From an uncultured Clostridium sp. (GTDB lineage: Bacteria > Bacillota > Clostridia > Oscillospirales > Acutalibacteraceae): 45,614 bases of DNA. Under the pieces are notes generated by a model. That model was not told where the DNA came from. It searched no databases and saw only the letters and a program-made list of their open reading frames with translations. This document shows, piece by piece, positions 8,543 to 16,524 of the stretch. The stretch's first letter is position 1; each line of letters starts with the position of its first letter. The stretch lies in contig CABRLN010000017.1 in NCBI GenBank assembly GCA_902471875.1, positions 1 through 45,614 of the forward strand, written 5' to 3'. The translations under genes were made by a program, and so were the position numbers.

Positions 8543-10369
8543 TTAAACTTCCATAATAATAGGCAATATCATAGGACTTCTTCTTGTTTTATTAAATATA
8601 TGCTTTGAAACATCATCTTTAATTTTATTTTTTATAACATTCCATTCGTGAACATTTTTGCTTGCAAAATCCACCAAAATATCTGTTGCAATTCTTCTTA
8701 CCTCGTGCAGCAATTCTTCTGATTCTCTAACATATACAAAGCCTCTTGAAACAATATCAGGTCCGCTTACCACATATCCGTCAACAATATCCAGCGAGGC
8801 TACAATAATAATTAGTCCGTCCTGTCCTAAATGCTTACGGTCACGCAGTACAATACTGCCAACATCACCAACACCTAATCCGTCAACAAACACCTTACCT
8901 GATGCTACAGACGGAAGCTGTTTAATATATTTTTGCTTAAGCTCTACAACATTGCCAATATCACCAATAAAAATATGGTCCTTTTGCATACCAAGGCTTT
9001 GTGCAAGGTCTGCATGCTTACGCAGGTGCTTCTGTTCACCGTGTACAGGAATAAAAAATTCAGGCTTAACAAGGCTATGAATTATTTTAAGCTCCTCTTG
9101 ACAAGCATGACCCGAAACATGAACCTCGTACATAGATTCATAAACAACGTCACATCCCAGCTTTAAAAGCTCATCAATAACATTACCAACCATTTTTTCG
9201 TTACCCGGAATAGGATTTGCCGAAATTATAATAAAATCACCCTTGCCAACAGCAACCTTTCTATGGTCAGAATATGCCATTCTTGAAAGTGCAGACATAG
9301 GTTCTCCCTGGCTTCCTGTAGTTACAAGAACAATTTGTTCAGGCGTATATTGGTTAAGCATATCAATATCAATAATTACACCCTCAGGCACATCAATATA
9401 ACCCAGTTCTGTTGCCACCTGCATATAGTTTAGCATACTTCTGCCTGAAAAAGCAACCTTGCGGTTGTTAGCATAAGCACAATTTACAATTTGTTGTATT
9501 CTGTTTACATTTGAAGCAAAGGTAGCAATAATTATTCTTTGGTTTTGTGCTCTTACAAACAAGCTTTCAAAGCTTTCCTGCACCTTTGCTTCTGTCTTGG
9601 TATAACCGGGACGCTCTGCGTTTGTAGAATCTGCCATTAATGCCAGTACGCCTTCTTTGCCCAACTCTGCAAAACGGGTTAAATCTATCATGGTTCCTGA
9701 AGCAGGCGTACAGTCTATTTTAAAGTCACCTGTGTGAACCAACGTACCTGCAGGTGTATGAATTGCAACACCTACAGAATCAGGAATTGAATGATTTACA
9801 TGAATAAGCTCAACACTCATACAGCCAAGCTTAACAACATCACCGGCGTGTACAACATTAAGATGTGCAGAAGAAACCAAGTTATGTTCCTTTAGCTTAT
9901 TTCCCACCAAGCCAATTGTAAGAGGTGTGCCGTAAACAGGAATATTACAGTCCTTAAGCAAATACGGCAAACCACCAATATGGTCTTCATGACCATGGGT
10001 AATAATAATACCCTTAATTTTTGAAACATTTTCTTTAACGTAGGTAAAGTCCGGCAATACAAGGTCAACACCAAGCATTTCTCCGTCAGGGAATGCCATA
10101 CCACAGTCAAGAATAAACATATCACCGCAACACTCAAATAATGTTATATTTTTACCTATTTCATTTAAACCGCCAAGAAAAACAATTTTTACTGAAGGTG
10201 TATTTTCTTTATTATAGTTGTAACTTCTTTTTCCTTTACGATTACCTTTATTTTTTGTTACAGTACGCCTATTATTTTTTGTAAACTGCTTCTCTTTTGT
10301 ATTTTTAGCGTTTACCACTTTCCTGCCCTTATTTCCGTTTCCGACAGGTCTTCTATTGTTGTTATCCAC
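8543..10369 (-). CDS. rnj: ribonuclease J
   Basis: Metallo-beta-lactamase/beta-CASP ribonuclease with 5'-3' exo- and endonuclease activity in mRNA turnover and rRNA maturation. The metal motif HGHEDH is at about 125-130, with HTGDFKID further on and the beta-CASP region after it. The first ~58 residues are an Asn/Lys/Arg-rich, probably disordered extension that could contact RNA. I choose the GTG at 10369, with GGAGG 7 nt upstream, over a TTG 6 nt earlier that is too close to the SD. There is one RNase J gene in the window; J1 versus J2 cannot be decided by eye. First gene of the cluster. Confidence 0.93.
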   Translation of the reverse strand: MDNNNRRPVGNGNKGRKVVNAKNTKEKQFTKNNRRTVTKNKGNRKGKRSYNYNKENTPSVKIVFLGGLNEIGKNITLFECCGDMFILDCGMAFPDGEMLGVDLVLPDFTYVKENVSKIKGIIITHGHEDHIGGLPYLLKDCNIPVYGTPLTIGLVGNKLKEHNLVSSAHLNVVHAGDVVKLGCMSVELIHVNHSIPDSVGVAIHTPAGTLVHTGDFKIDCTPASGTMIDLTRFAELGKEGVLALMADSTNAERPGYTKTEAKVQESFESLFVRAQNQRIIIATFASNVNRIQQIVNCAYANNRKVAFSGRSMLNYMQVATELGYIDVPEGVIIDIDMLNQYTPEQIVLVTTGSQGEPMSALSRMAYSDHRKVAVGKGDFIIISANPIPGNEKMVGNVIDELLKLGCDVVYESMYEVHVSGHACQEELKIIHSLVKPEFFIPVHGEQKHLRKHADLAQSLGMQKDHIFIGDIGNVVELKQKYIKQLPSVASGKVFVDGLGVGDVGSIVLRDRKHLGQDGLIIIVASLDIVDGYVVSGPDIVSRGFVYVRESEELLHEVRRIATDILVDFASKNVHEWNVIKNKIKDDVSKHIFNKTRRSPMILPIIMEV

Positions 10370-10375
10370 AAACAA

Positions 10376-11034
10376 ACCTCCATTATTAAATTATGTATAT
10401 GAAAATGATTTAGAATATATCCGAAAAGAAAAAATATGTTCAAAACAGGTTTTAAAAACAAACAGCCAATTACAGCTAACATACCTTACTGTGTTAAATA
10501 ATTACAATTACAATTACAACACAACTATTATAAAATATAACCCATTTTAGAAATGCTATTAATCTTTCAGTTATAACACAAAATTATTTTTAAATAACCC
10601 TTATATTTGTGCCGCAAACGGTGCCAAGCACAAGACTATAAAAAAATAATTAAATAGTTTTTATATAAAATCCGAACACACACATTTATTTTATTTTACT
10701 CTGTTTATTAGTTTGTGTCAAGTTTATGATATTATAAGCAAATTCAACTTAATTTATTATTTTGATAAACCACACTAATAATATTTAAAACAACAAATAT
10801 TAAGACAATGTCACATAATTTTGGTATATGGATTATGTAATAAGATTTTCGACTTAAAAAAACAATCACAGTCATATTAAATCACGAAAAGAGATTTCTG
10901 TAACAATAACAGAAAATATGTAAACAATCCGTCCATTAAACCTAAGGTATTAATATATAGTGTTGCCTTGATACATCTTAAGTAATATTATTAACCAAAC
11001 GATAGATATTAGAAATAAATTTTCAAATATATAT
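10376..11034. other. 659-nt intergenic stretch without a recognisable gene
   Basis: Very AT-rich and full of stop codons in all frames. I see no SD-like site on either strand. It holds a short (ATTACA)3 tandem run near 10502 and a weak inverted repeat (TTTCTGT at 10895-10901, ACAGAAA at 10909-10915). It presumably contains the rnj promoter and the 3' end of the LysR transcript, but no clear terminator or structured RNA was recognised. Confidence 0.6.
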
Positions 11035-11925
11035 TTATTTTCTTACACTTTTTAATGCTTCCAAAAAATCAAGTACACTTTTTGATGGATTAATTGAATA
11101 CATCAATCCGTATGGAATAGTAAAATCCCACTCTACAGGCAAGGTTTTAAGTGATGGGTGAACCTCGCTCCAGCATTCTAAATTGAGAAGCAAATTATTA
11201 GTTTGTACACATTTATTGTAAACCTCTATATCATAAAAATGCGGTGTATCCTCAATATTTATTTCAGGATGTTCTGATATAAGTATATTTCTTAATCTGT
11301 CATTAACCTTTGAATCCCCCTGTTTTACCATCATAAGTGTTTCACCATAAATATCATTTATTTTTAGCCTTTTCTTTTTTGCAAGAGGATGTGTATAAGG
11401 TACAGCCACACATTTTTTGTACTCACCCAGCTTGTAAAAGTTACATCTGCTAAGCCACTGTGCAGAATCACACACTCCCACTATAAAATCAAATCTACTA
11501 CCTATATTATCAATTACAGAAAGTATGTCATTATGATCATCTTTAAATGGTACTATAGATATTTTAAACTGTGGAAATTTATTATTCACACTGTACCACA
11601 AATCCATAAAAACCTTACATGGATTAAGCATTGATGTGCCTACACAAATAGTTGTTTTCTCTGACATTTCCAGTTTTTTCGCTTTTGCAACAGCTTTGTT
11701 AGATTTATCAATAATCTGCTTTGCTTCTTTATAAATATATTCGCCTGCCGTTGTCAAACGCACACCATGATTAGTACGCTGCAAAAGTTTTAACTGCAAG
11801 CGGCTTTCAAGCAGATTCATTTGTTTCATAACAGCGGTAGAAGATACATACAGTTTTTCGGCTGCCTTTGAAAAGCTTCCACAGTCAGCGACGCAAATAA
11901 AAATATCCAGCTGTAAATTGTACAT
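11035..11925 (-). CDS. LysR-family transcriptional regulator
   Basis: The N-terminal winged HTH (LQLDIFICVADCGSFSKAAE..., about 3-60) and the C-terminal LysR substrate-binding domain are evident; length is 296 aa. I choose the ATG at 11925 (MYNLQLDIF), which fits the family start and has GGTGGTG just upstream; a GTG 9 nt earlier is also open. It is transcribed divergently from the flavodoxin-cupin-CMD genes, and the two promoters overlap, so it very likely controls them and itself. The inducer is unknown; the neighbours suggest a redox or small-molecule signal. Confidence 0.92.
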   Translation of the reverse strand: MYNLQLDIFICVADCGSFSKAAEKLYVSSTAVMKQMNLLESRLQLKLLQRTNHGVRLTTAGEYIYKEAKQIIDKSNKAVAKAKKLEMSEKTTICVGTSMLNPCKVFMDLWYSVNNKFPQFKISIVPFKDDHNDILSVIDNIGSRFDFIVGVCDSAQWLSRCNFYKLGEYKKCVAVPYTHPLAKKKRLKINDIYGETLMMVKQGDSKVNDRLRNILISEHPEINIEDTPHFYDIEVYNKCVQTNNLLLNLECWSEVHPSLKTLPVEWDFTIPYGLMYSINPSKSVLDFLEALKSVRK

Positions 11926-11958
11926 ATACACCACCGCTTTGCATAAACTTTTAGTTTA

Positions 11959-12009
11959 TACCATGGTAACACATTTGATATTCACTGTCAACAAATTTAC
12001 AGCTATAAT
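11959..12009. promoter_or_regulatory. overlapping divergent promoters with a palindrome
   Basis: Minus strand, for LysR: -35 TTGACA (11991-11986), 17 nt, -10 TACCAT (11968-11963). Plus strand, for flavodoxin: -35 TTCACT (11981-11986), 17 nt, -10 TATAAT (12004-12009). The two -35 boxes overlap. A perfect 10-bp palindrome, TACCATGGTA (11959-11968), covers the LysR -10, a good place for autorepression. Its use as the LysR operator is inferred. Confidence 0.65.
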
Positions 12010-12052
12010 AAAGCTAAACAAAAAAAATAAATATTCTGAAAGGAGATTTACT

Positions 12053-12556
12053 ATGTCCGCAATAATAATTTATTTTTCAAGAAACGGCAATAATTATGTA
12101 AATGGTACTATTAAAAATTTAGAGACAGGTAACACAGAAATTGCAGCAAATATACTGCAAAAAATAACAAGTGCAGATATTTTTAAAATTGAACCTGTAG
12201 TACCTTATTCCACCGATTATTCACAATGTATTGATCAAGCAAAACAAGACAAATCACGAAATGCACGTCCTGAGATTAAGATATATCCGGGTAGTCTTGA
12301 CAAATACGACACAATATATTTAGGCTACCCTAACTATTGGGGTACAATGCCTATGGTTATGTTTACTTTTTTAGATAAATTCAATTTAAGCGGCAAAACC
12401 ATAATGCCATTTTGTACTCACGAAGGCAGTGGTATAGGCAGCAGTGAAAGCGATATTAAAAAGCTTTGTCCTAATGCAGATGTGAAAAAGGGGTTACCTA
12501 TTCATGGTGCAAAAGCAAATGATTCAGAAAGCATATTTAAACGATGGATTAAGTAA
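12053..12556 (+). CDS. flavodoxin-like protein
   Basis: Probable FMN-binding electron carrier or quinone/NADPH-type reductase of the flavodoxin_4 group, 167 aa. The phosphate-binding loop YFSRNGNNYVNG is at the N-terminus, and GYPNYWGTMP and the THEGSGIG stretch mark the rest of the flavin site. The ATG has GAAAGGAG upstream; the longer open frame to the left is not used. It is first in a three-gene plus-strand unit with a cupin and a CMD-family gene. Partners and substrate are unknown. Confidence 0.9.
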   Translation: MSAIIIYFSRNGNNYVNGTIKNLETGNTEIAANILQKITSADIFKIEPVVPYSTDYSQCIDQAKQDKSRNARPEIKIYPGSLDKYDTIYLGYPNYWGTMPMVMFTFLDKFNLSGKTIMPFCTHEGSGIGSSESDIKKLCPNADVKKGLPIHGAKANDSESIFKRWIK

Positions 12557-12603
12557 TATACTTTAATAATCATAAAATTATATAAACGGAGGAGATGCAC
12601 ATA

Positions 12604-13008
12604 ATGAGCTACACAGAATTCAAAAGTATTTTTCCAATAGGAAATAAAAATGATGCTTTTGCACAGTACTTTACAGGTCAAAGCTACCTTAATATGCTTT
12701 CATTAGAGCAAGTGGTAATTGGTAATGTTACATTTGAACCGGGCTGTCGCAATAACTGGCATATTCACCATAAGAGCGGACAAATTTTGCTTTGTACAGC
12801 AGGAACAGGTTACTATCAGGAATGGGGCAAAGAACCTCAGCAGCTGCATCCGGGTAATGTTGTAAATATTCCTCCTGAGGTAAAGCACTGGCACGGTGCG
12901 TCACCAAACAGTTGGTTTTCTCACCTTGCAATAGAGGTACCTGCACAAAACAACTCTAACGAATGGTTGGAGCCTGTAAAACCCGAGGACTACAATAAAT
13001 TAAAGTAA
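12604..13008 (+). CDS. cupin domain protein
   Basis: Small beta-barrel protein of 134 aa. The first cupin motif with metal ligands is visible (RNNWHIHHKSGQILLCTAGTG), and the second follows (VVNIPPEVKHWHGASPNSW), so metal binding is likely kept. The start is the ATG 9 nt after GGAGGAG; an ATG 9 nt earlier directly abuts the SD. Cupins next to carboxymuconolactone decarboxylase-like genes are common in anaerobes, but the reaction is not established. Confidence 0.9.
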   Translation: MSYTEFKSIFPIGNKNDAFAQYFTGQSYLNMLSLEQVVIGNVTFEPGCRNNWHIHHKSGQILLCTAGTGYYQEWGKEPQQLHPGNVVNIPPEVKHWHGASPNSWFSHLAIEVPAQNNSNEWLEPVKPEDYNKLK

Positions 13009-13019
13009 GGAGCTTTTTT

Positions 13020-13346
13020 ATGGCTAAAGTAACAGCTGGCAGAGATGAAATGGCAAATTTTGCCCCAAAGTTTGCCGAAATGAACGATGATATTTTATTT
13101 GGACAGATTTGGTCAAGAGAAAACAAATTATCAGCTCGTGACCGCAGTATAGTTACTGTAACAGCATTAATGGCAAGTGGTATTTTGGACAGTTCTTTAA
13201 AGTTCCATATTCTAAACGCTAAAAACCATGGAGTTACTTCAGAAGAAATGTCAGAAATTCTTACGCACGCCGCTTTTTATGCAGGCTGGCCAAAAGCTTG
13301 GGCAGCACTGCGTATGGCTAAAGAAATTTACGGTGAAAACGTATAA
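13020..13346 (+). CDS. carboxymuconolactone decarboxylase family protein
   Basis: A 108-aa single-domain CMD protein with the typical HAAFYAGWPKAW segment near the C-terminus. The AhpD-type CxxC redox pair is absent, so a peroxidase-reductase role like AhpD is unlikely. AAGGAG precedes the ATG, 11 nt after the cupin stop. Last gene of the flavodoxin unit, closed by a terminator at 13378. The substrate is not predictable from the sequence. Confidence 0.9.
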   Translation: MAKVTAGRDEMANFAPKFAEMNDDILFGQIWSRENKLSARDRSIVTVTALMASGILDSSLKFHILNAKNHGVTSEEMSEILTHAAFYAGWPKAWAALRMAKEIYGENV

Positions 13347-13375
13347 TACTAAATCTAAATTTAATCAGTGTTTCC

Positions 13376-13774
13376 TTAATAATGCCGGCTTATGTCGGCA
13401 TTATTTTTTTCTTTTTCCTTATTTTTTGAAAATAACTCTTTAACTCCCATAATAAGCAAAAGTATGCCAAAACCTCTTTTAAGCCAAATATCTTCAATAT
13501 TATTTGACACAAAAGCACCAAGCATACTGGCAAACACACCTACTGCCGCAAAAGGTATAACAACACGCCATTTTATAAGATGTTTTTTTTGATACATTAT
13601 TACCGACAACAAACCTATAGGAATAAAAAACAGCAGATTTATTCCCTGTGCGGTTGCCTGTGGCAAGCTTGTAAAAAGTGCAAGAAATATTACTAGTATG
13701 CCACCGCCACCCATACCCATAGAACCCAGTAGTCCTGCACCAAAGGAGGCAAGACATAACCACAGCCAGCTCAT
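13376..13774 (-). CDS. half-size TauE/SafE-family permease, second subunit
   Basis: A 132-aa membrane protein with about four TM helices and the glycine-rich family motif near its N-terminus (GAGLLGSMGMGGGG). TauE/SafE (TSUP) proteins usually have two such halves in one chain of about 250 aa. Here the halves are separate genes, so a heterodimer is likely. The start overlaps the stop of the upstream half as ATGA, pointing to coupled translation. The family exports sulfite, sulfonates or other small organic anions; the substrate here is unknown. Confidence 0.88.
   Translation of the reverse strand: MSWLWLCLASFGAGLLGSMGMGGGGILVIFLALFTSLPQATAQGINLLFFIPIGLLSVIMYQKKHLIKWRVVIPFAAVGVFASMLGAFVSNNIEDIWLKRGFGILLLIMGVKELFSKNKEKEKNNADISRHY
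13378..13410 (+). terminator. terminator of the flavodoxin-cupin-CMD unit
   Basis: Arms AATAATGCCG (13378-13387) and CGGCATTATT (13396-13405) with an 8-nt loop, then a run of T. The hairpin lies inside the last codons of the convergent TauE/SafE gene. Confidence 0.85.
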
Positions 13775-14118
13775 GCAAACACCATTCTTATGCCTGCCCA
13801 CAGCATTACTATGGCAAAAATACGTTTTATTATTTTAGGCTTAACTTTTTTCAAAATGTATATACCAAGCAATGCCCCTAAAAGACCTCCCGGTAAATAT
13901 GGTAAGGCATCTTGTATTTTTACAGAACCTCTAAAAATATAACTTACGGCACTAGATATACTCATAGGAAGTATAATTGCAATAGAGGTTGCATGTGCCT
14001 GTTTAGTATCCATTTGTTTTTTTAATACAGGTACGGCAACCATACCGCCACCTGCACCCAACAATCCGTTTAAAAAACCTGTTATCCCGCCAAAAAATCC
14101 GTTTTTTAATATTTTCAT
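13771..14118 (-). CDS. half-size TauE/SafE-family permease, first subunit
   Basis: A 115-aa protein with the TSUP half-repeat: FLNGLLGAGGGMVAVPVL near the N-terminus and about four TM helices. It has a GGTGAG ribosome-binding site and ends in the ATGA shared with the second half. The pair is flanked by a 12-bp direct repeat AGTGTTTCCTTA (13367-13378 and 14149-14160). Transport of a sulfur compound is a family-level guess only. Confidence 0.88.
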   Translation of the reverse strand: MKILKNGFFGGITGFLNGLLGAGGGMVAVPVLKKQMDTKQAHATSIAIILPMSISSAVSYIFRGSVKIQDALPYLPGGLLGALLGIYILKKVKPKIIKRIFAIVMLWAGIRMVFA

Positions 14119-14178
14119 TATAACTCACCACATAAAATAATTATTGTTAGTGTTTCCTTATGTGCTAAGATAATACAA

Positions 14179-14406
14179 TTAATCAAAAATTTCTGTTTCT
14201 ACAATTCTACTGTATCCACACAATGCATATCTTCCATCGTGGGCTTCACCGCATATAATTCGTGACATATTTTTAGGTGATGTAATACAAACAACACCTG
14301 CCCTTACCAAAATTCTGCAAATGTCATTCTTCTCTTCATTATTGCAAAGAACACCTGCTATTTGCAAATGGTTTTTATATTTAAACAGCTTATTAGTAAA
14401 TTTCAT
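14179..14406 (-). CDS. small hypothetical protein
   Basis: A 75-aa open frame with a fair SD (AGGTG, 6 nt before ATG). It has five cysteines spread over its length and no TM segment, and I do not recognise the family. It lies between the rrf2 terminator and the TauE/SafE pair and reads in the same direction as the pair, so it may be their first gene. The SD and soluble-protein composition support it. A chance frame remains possible. Confidence 0.45.
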   Translation of the reverse strand: MKFTNKLFKYKNHLQIAGVLCNNEEKNDICRILVRAGVVCITSPKNMSRIICGEAHDGRYALCGYSRIVETEIFD

Positions 14407-14502
14407 ATTTTCACCTGCTTTAATTTTAATTACATTAATTATATATTTCTTAGTATATCATAAAAAATTTAATGCAAATTACCATAAAAAATCTTAAATC
14501 TA

Positions 14503-14544
14503 AATAAAAAGCAAAGCACGACCATACAGCCGTGCCTTGCTTTG
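14503..14544 (-). terminator. terminator downstream of rrf2
   Basis: On the minus strand, AAAGCAAGGCACG pairs with CGTGCTTTGCTTT (one mismatched or bulged position) around a 10-nt loop, followed by TTTTTATTTAG. It follows the rrf2-type gene by about 155 nt. Confidence 0.75.
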
Positions 14545-14580
14545 TTCTAGGGTATTATATATTCATTACTTATTAGCAAT

Positions 14581-14606
14581 TTTAAGTTAGTTTCAACTAA
14601 CTTAAA
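14581..14606. repeat. 26-bp perfect palindrome 3' of rrf2
   Basis: Arms TTTAAGTTAGTT and AACTAACTTAAA separated by TC. It lies between the rrf2 stop and the rrf2 terminator and has no T run after it. It could be a protein-binding site or an mRNA 3' hairpin. Confidence 0.7.
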
Positions 14607-14698
14607 TATATATTATCACATACTCTCAAAAATGTCAACAAAAAGTAGTAATTAACTTCGACAAATTTATCACTAATTTTTTATATAGTTTATATAAC

Positions 14699-15115
14699 TT
14701 ACAAAACTGTTTTGTTTATAAGATCTGCTAAAGTTACACTGTCTAAATAATCATTTACGATTTCGTCCAGCTTTTGCCACATTGGCAAAGTTAAGCACTT
14801 ATCTATACGGTTACATTCATCTTTACCACAATTATTTAAACAAGCAACAGGTGCCAGCGTTCCCTCGGTAAGCTTTAGTACAGAAGCCACTGTACATTTT
14901 GAAGGGTCTTCTTTTAATCGGTATCCTCCGTTTTTACCTCGTAAGCTTTCTAAAATACCTGCTTTAGATAATGTAGAAACTATTGTTTCAATATATTTCA
15001 TAGAAACATCTTGTCTTTGTGCTATTCCGTTAAGAGAAACGTATTCTTCCTGAGGATGCATAGCAATATCAATTAAAACACGCAATGCATATCTACCTTT
15101 GGTTGAAACCATCAT
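14699..15115 (-). CDS. Rrf2/IscR-family transcriptional regulator
   Basis: A 138-aa winged-helix regulator. The Rrf2 start STKGRYALRVLIDIA and the wing GKNGGYRL are clear. A cysteine cluster lies at C92, C96, C101 and C107, in the place where IscR and NsrR bind an Fe-S cluster, so a cluster-sensing role is plausible. Neighbouring genes do not fix its target; the Fe-S genes at 24.3-26.0 kb are a candidate elsewhere in the window. SD AGGTG precedes the first of two tandem ATGs. Confidence 0.92.
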   Translation of the reverse strand: MMVSTKGRYALRVLIDIAMHPQEEYVSLNGIAQRQDVSMKYIETIVSTLSKAGILESLRGKNGGYRLKEDPSKCTVASVLKLTEGTLAPVACLNNCGKDECNRIDKCLTLPMWQKLDEIVNDYLDSVTLADLINKTVL

Positions 15116-15135
15116 ATTGAATTCACCTCGAATAT

Positions 15136-15164
15136 ATTTTACTATAAATATAGTAGGAATTCAA
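15136..15164 (-). promoter_or_regulatory. rrf2 promoter with internal palindrome
   Basis: Minus strand: -35 TTGAAT (15164-15159), 17-nt spacer, -10 TAAAAT (15141-15136). A 16-bp palindrome, TACTATAAATATAGTA (15140-15155), fills the spacer and touches the -10. This suggests autoregulation by the Rrf2 protein, as known for the family; the site itself is inferred. Confidence 0.65.
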
Positions 15165-15287
15165 GAAAAGAAATTTTCTTAAGCTGTTACAAAAAACAGC
15201 ATTTTTCAAATAATTTATGTGTTAAAATTCATATGTAAACGGTAAAAAGTATATAAAATCTATTACATTTTTGGAGGTATAATTAGA

Positions 15288-15767
15288 ATGATGGTTTGTC
15301 CAAAGTGCGGTGCAGAAATTGAAAATGGAGCATATGTGTGCAGTAATTGCGGCGAAGAAATAAACTGCGAAACATATGTTGAAAATAACAGCTACACATA
15401 TATTAACAATGGCGGTACATTAGGTGTTTCTCACAGTATTGCATACAGTCAAAAAGCAATGCTGTGTTTGTCTTACTTGGGATTCTTAGTTATTATACCC
15501 TTTTTATTTTGCAAAAACACTTCTTTAACACGTTTTCATATTAATCAGGGCATTATGCTTTTAATAACAGAGATAATTTATGCTTTTGCTTACCTTCTTA
15601 TAAAGTCGGTATTACTGGCAATTTCTATGTGGCTGTATGTAATAGTTGCCGTTATGGCAGCAGCAAGCATTGTATTTGCGGTGTACGCCATTATGGGAAT
15701 TGTAAGTGTTATAAAAAGCGAAAAACGAGAACTACCGGTAATTGGCAGTTATGCTATTTTAAAGTAA
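15288..15767 (+). CDS. zinc-ribbon membrane protein
   Basis: A 159-aa protein. The N-terminal zinc ribbon is CPKCGAEIENGAYVCSNCG (two CxxC pairs, about 4-22), followed by a polar linker and three or four TM helices with a DUF4870-like pattern (RFHINQGIMLL). GGAGG lies upstream of a double ATG. It is a single-gene unit with its own terminator. The molecular role is unknown; proteins of this layout are common in Clostridia and often are predicted only as membrane proteins. Confidence 0.85.
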   Translation: MMVCPKCGAEIENGAYVCSNCGEEINCETYVENNSYTYINNGGTLGVSHSIAYSQKAMLCLSYLGFLVIIPFLFCKNTSLTRFHINQGIMLLITEIIYAFAYLLIKSVLLAISMWLYVIVAVMAAASIVFAVYAIMGIVSVIKSEKRELPVIGSYAILK

Positions 15768-15783
15768 TGTAAATAATTCGAAC

Positions 15784-15836
15784 AACAAAAGCACCTTAAC
15801 ACTTTGGTATTAAACATTGGTTAGGGTGCTTTTGTT
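15784..15836 (+). terminator. terminator of the zinc-ribbon gene
   Basis: Seventeen-base arms (starting AACAAAAGCACC at 15784 and ending GGTGCTTTTGTT at 15836) pair with one G:U position and a 19-nt loop. The distal T run is part of the stem. Confidence 0.8.
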
Positions 15837-16075
15837 ACGAAATTATCCCAAAACTTGATATATATCAAAATTTGGATAATATAATAAATTTAGAAACACA
15901 AATAAAAGCTTCACTTTTGCTTTTTCAAAGGCAAATCGTGTCAAGGGTTTCATCCTTTAAAAACCCTGACCCATAAATTTTTAAGTGTGTTACCAACAGT
16001 TAGTTCATTAAATCATAATTTATCAAGCATCTATTATCTACTCTTATATACCCTAAATTTAATATGTAAATATGC
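15837..16075. other. intergenic stretch with a large imperfect palindrome
   Basis: The stretch from 15768 to the secG stop at 16135 holds no gene that I can support. It contains a nearly symmetrical 39-nt segment at 15842-15880, centred on the perfect TTGATATATATCAA. A 25-nt motif at 16000-16024 matches 141-165 near the window start with three differences; both copies lie just beyond the 3' end of a minus-strand operon. Confidence 0.55.
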
Positions 16076-16112
16076 AAAAAAGCAGACACCTTTATAAAAA
16101 AGTGTCTGCTTA
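16076..16112 (-). terminator. terminator of secG
   Basis: On the minus strand, AAGCAGACAC and GTGTCTGCTT form a 10-bp stem followed by TTTTGC. It lies 22 nt after the secG stop. Confidence 0.85.
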
Positions 16113-16134
16113 AAAATCATCTTTTAAGTATAAA

Positions 16135-16383
16135 TTAGTGCATAAACTTATCTACAGCATTTAGTGCAACTACAAGCAATGCAAAACCAATAGCCAAAAC
16201 CTTTGTCCAACGTGCTAATTTGCTGTTAATAGTACGAGCCTTATTCTTTGACAAGAAAGTGTCAGCACCACCTGTTACAACACCAACGCCCTTTGAGTTA
16301 CCCTCTTGTAAAATTACAACTGCAATCATAATTATTGAGAATAAAATTAGCACTCCGCCAATAATGTAATCTACCGGATTCAT
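16135..16383 (-). CDS. secG: preprotein translocase subunit SecG
   Basis: Small accessory subunit of the SecYEG channel. The 82-aa chain has two TM helices (about 6-24 and 60-78) with the family loop between them (LQEGNSKGVGVVTGGADTF). Length and hydropathy fit well. It is preceded by AAAGGA and followed by a terminator. It lies 141 nt beyond the topoisomerase A-subunit gene; cotranscription is uncertain. Confidence 0.93.
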   Translation of the reverse strand: MNPVDYIIGGVLILFSIIMIAVVILQEGNSKGVGVVTGGADTFLSKNKARTINSKLARWTKVLAIGFALLVVALNAVDKFMH

Positions 16384-16524
16384 ATTCTTACCGTCCTTTC
16401 ATAGGATTATATTGATTTTAAATTCAAGTCATTCACTTAGTAATAATACCACAACAAAGTATATTTTGCAACCCATATTGTTAAATTTTTTGAAACAGTT
16501 GTAAACTTTTATACATTGAATGCA

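Noticed and set aside
8658..9080. Plus-strand open frame of 140 aa inside the RNase J gene
   Set aside because: Antisense to the strongly conserved beta-CASP region, with no SD and Ser/Thr-rich shadow composition.
10501..10519. ATTACA tandem run as a CRISPR or regulatory repeat
   Set aside because: Only three 6-bp units with no spacers; simple AT-rich slippage explains it.
13376..14118. A single TauE/SafE gene broken by a frameshift
   Set aside because: The two halves join through a clean ATGA overlap, each has its own glycine-rich family motif, and half-size pairs fit the internal repeat of the family. A designed two-gene arrangement is more likely than recent decay.
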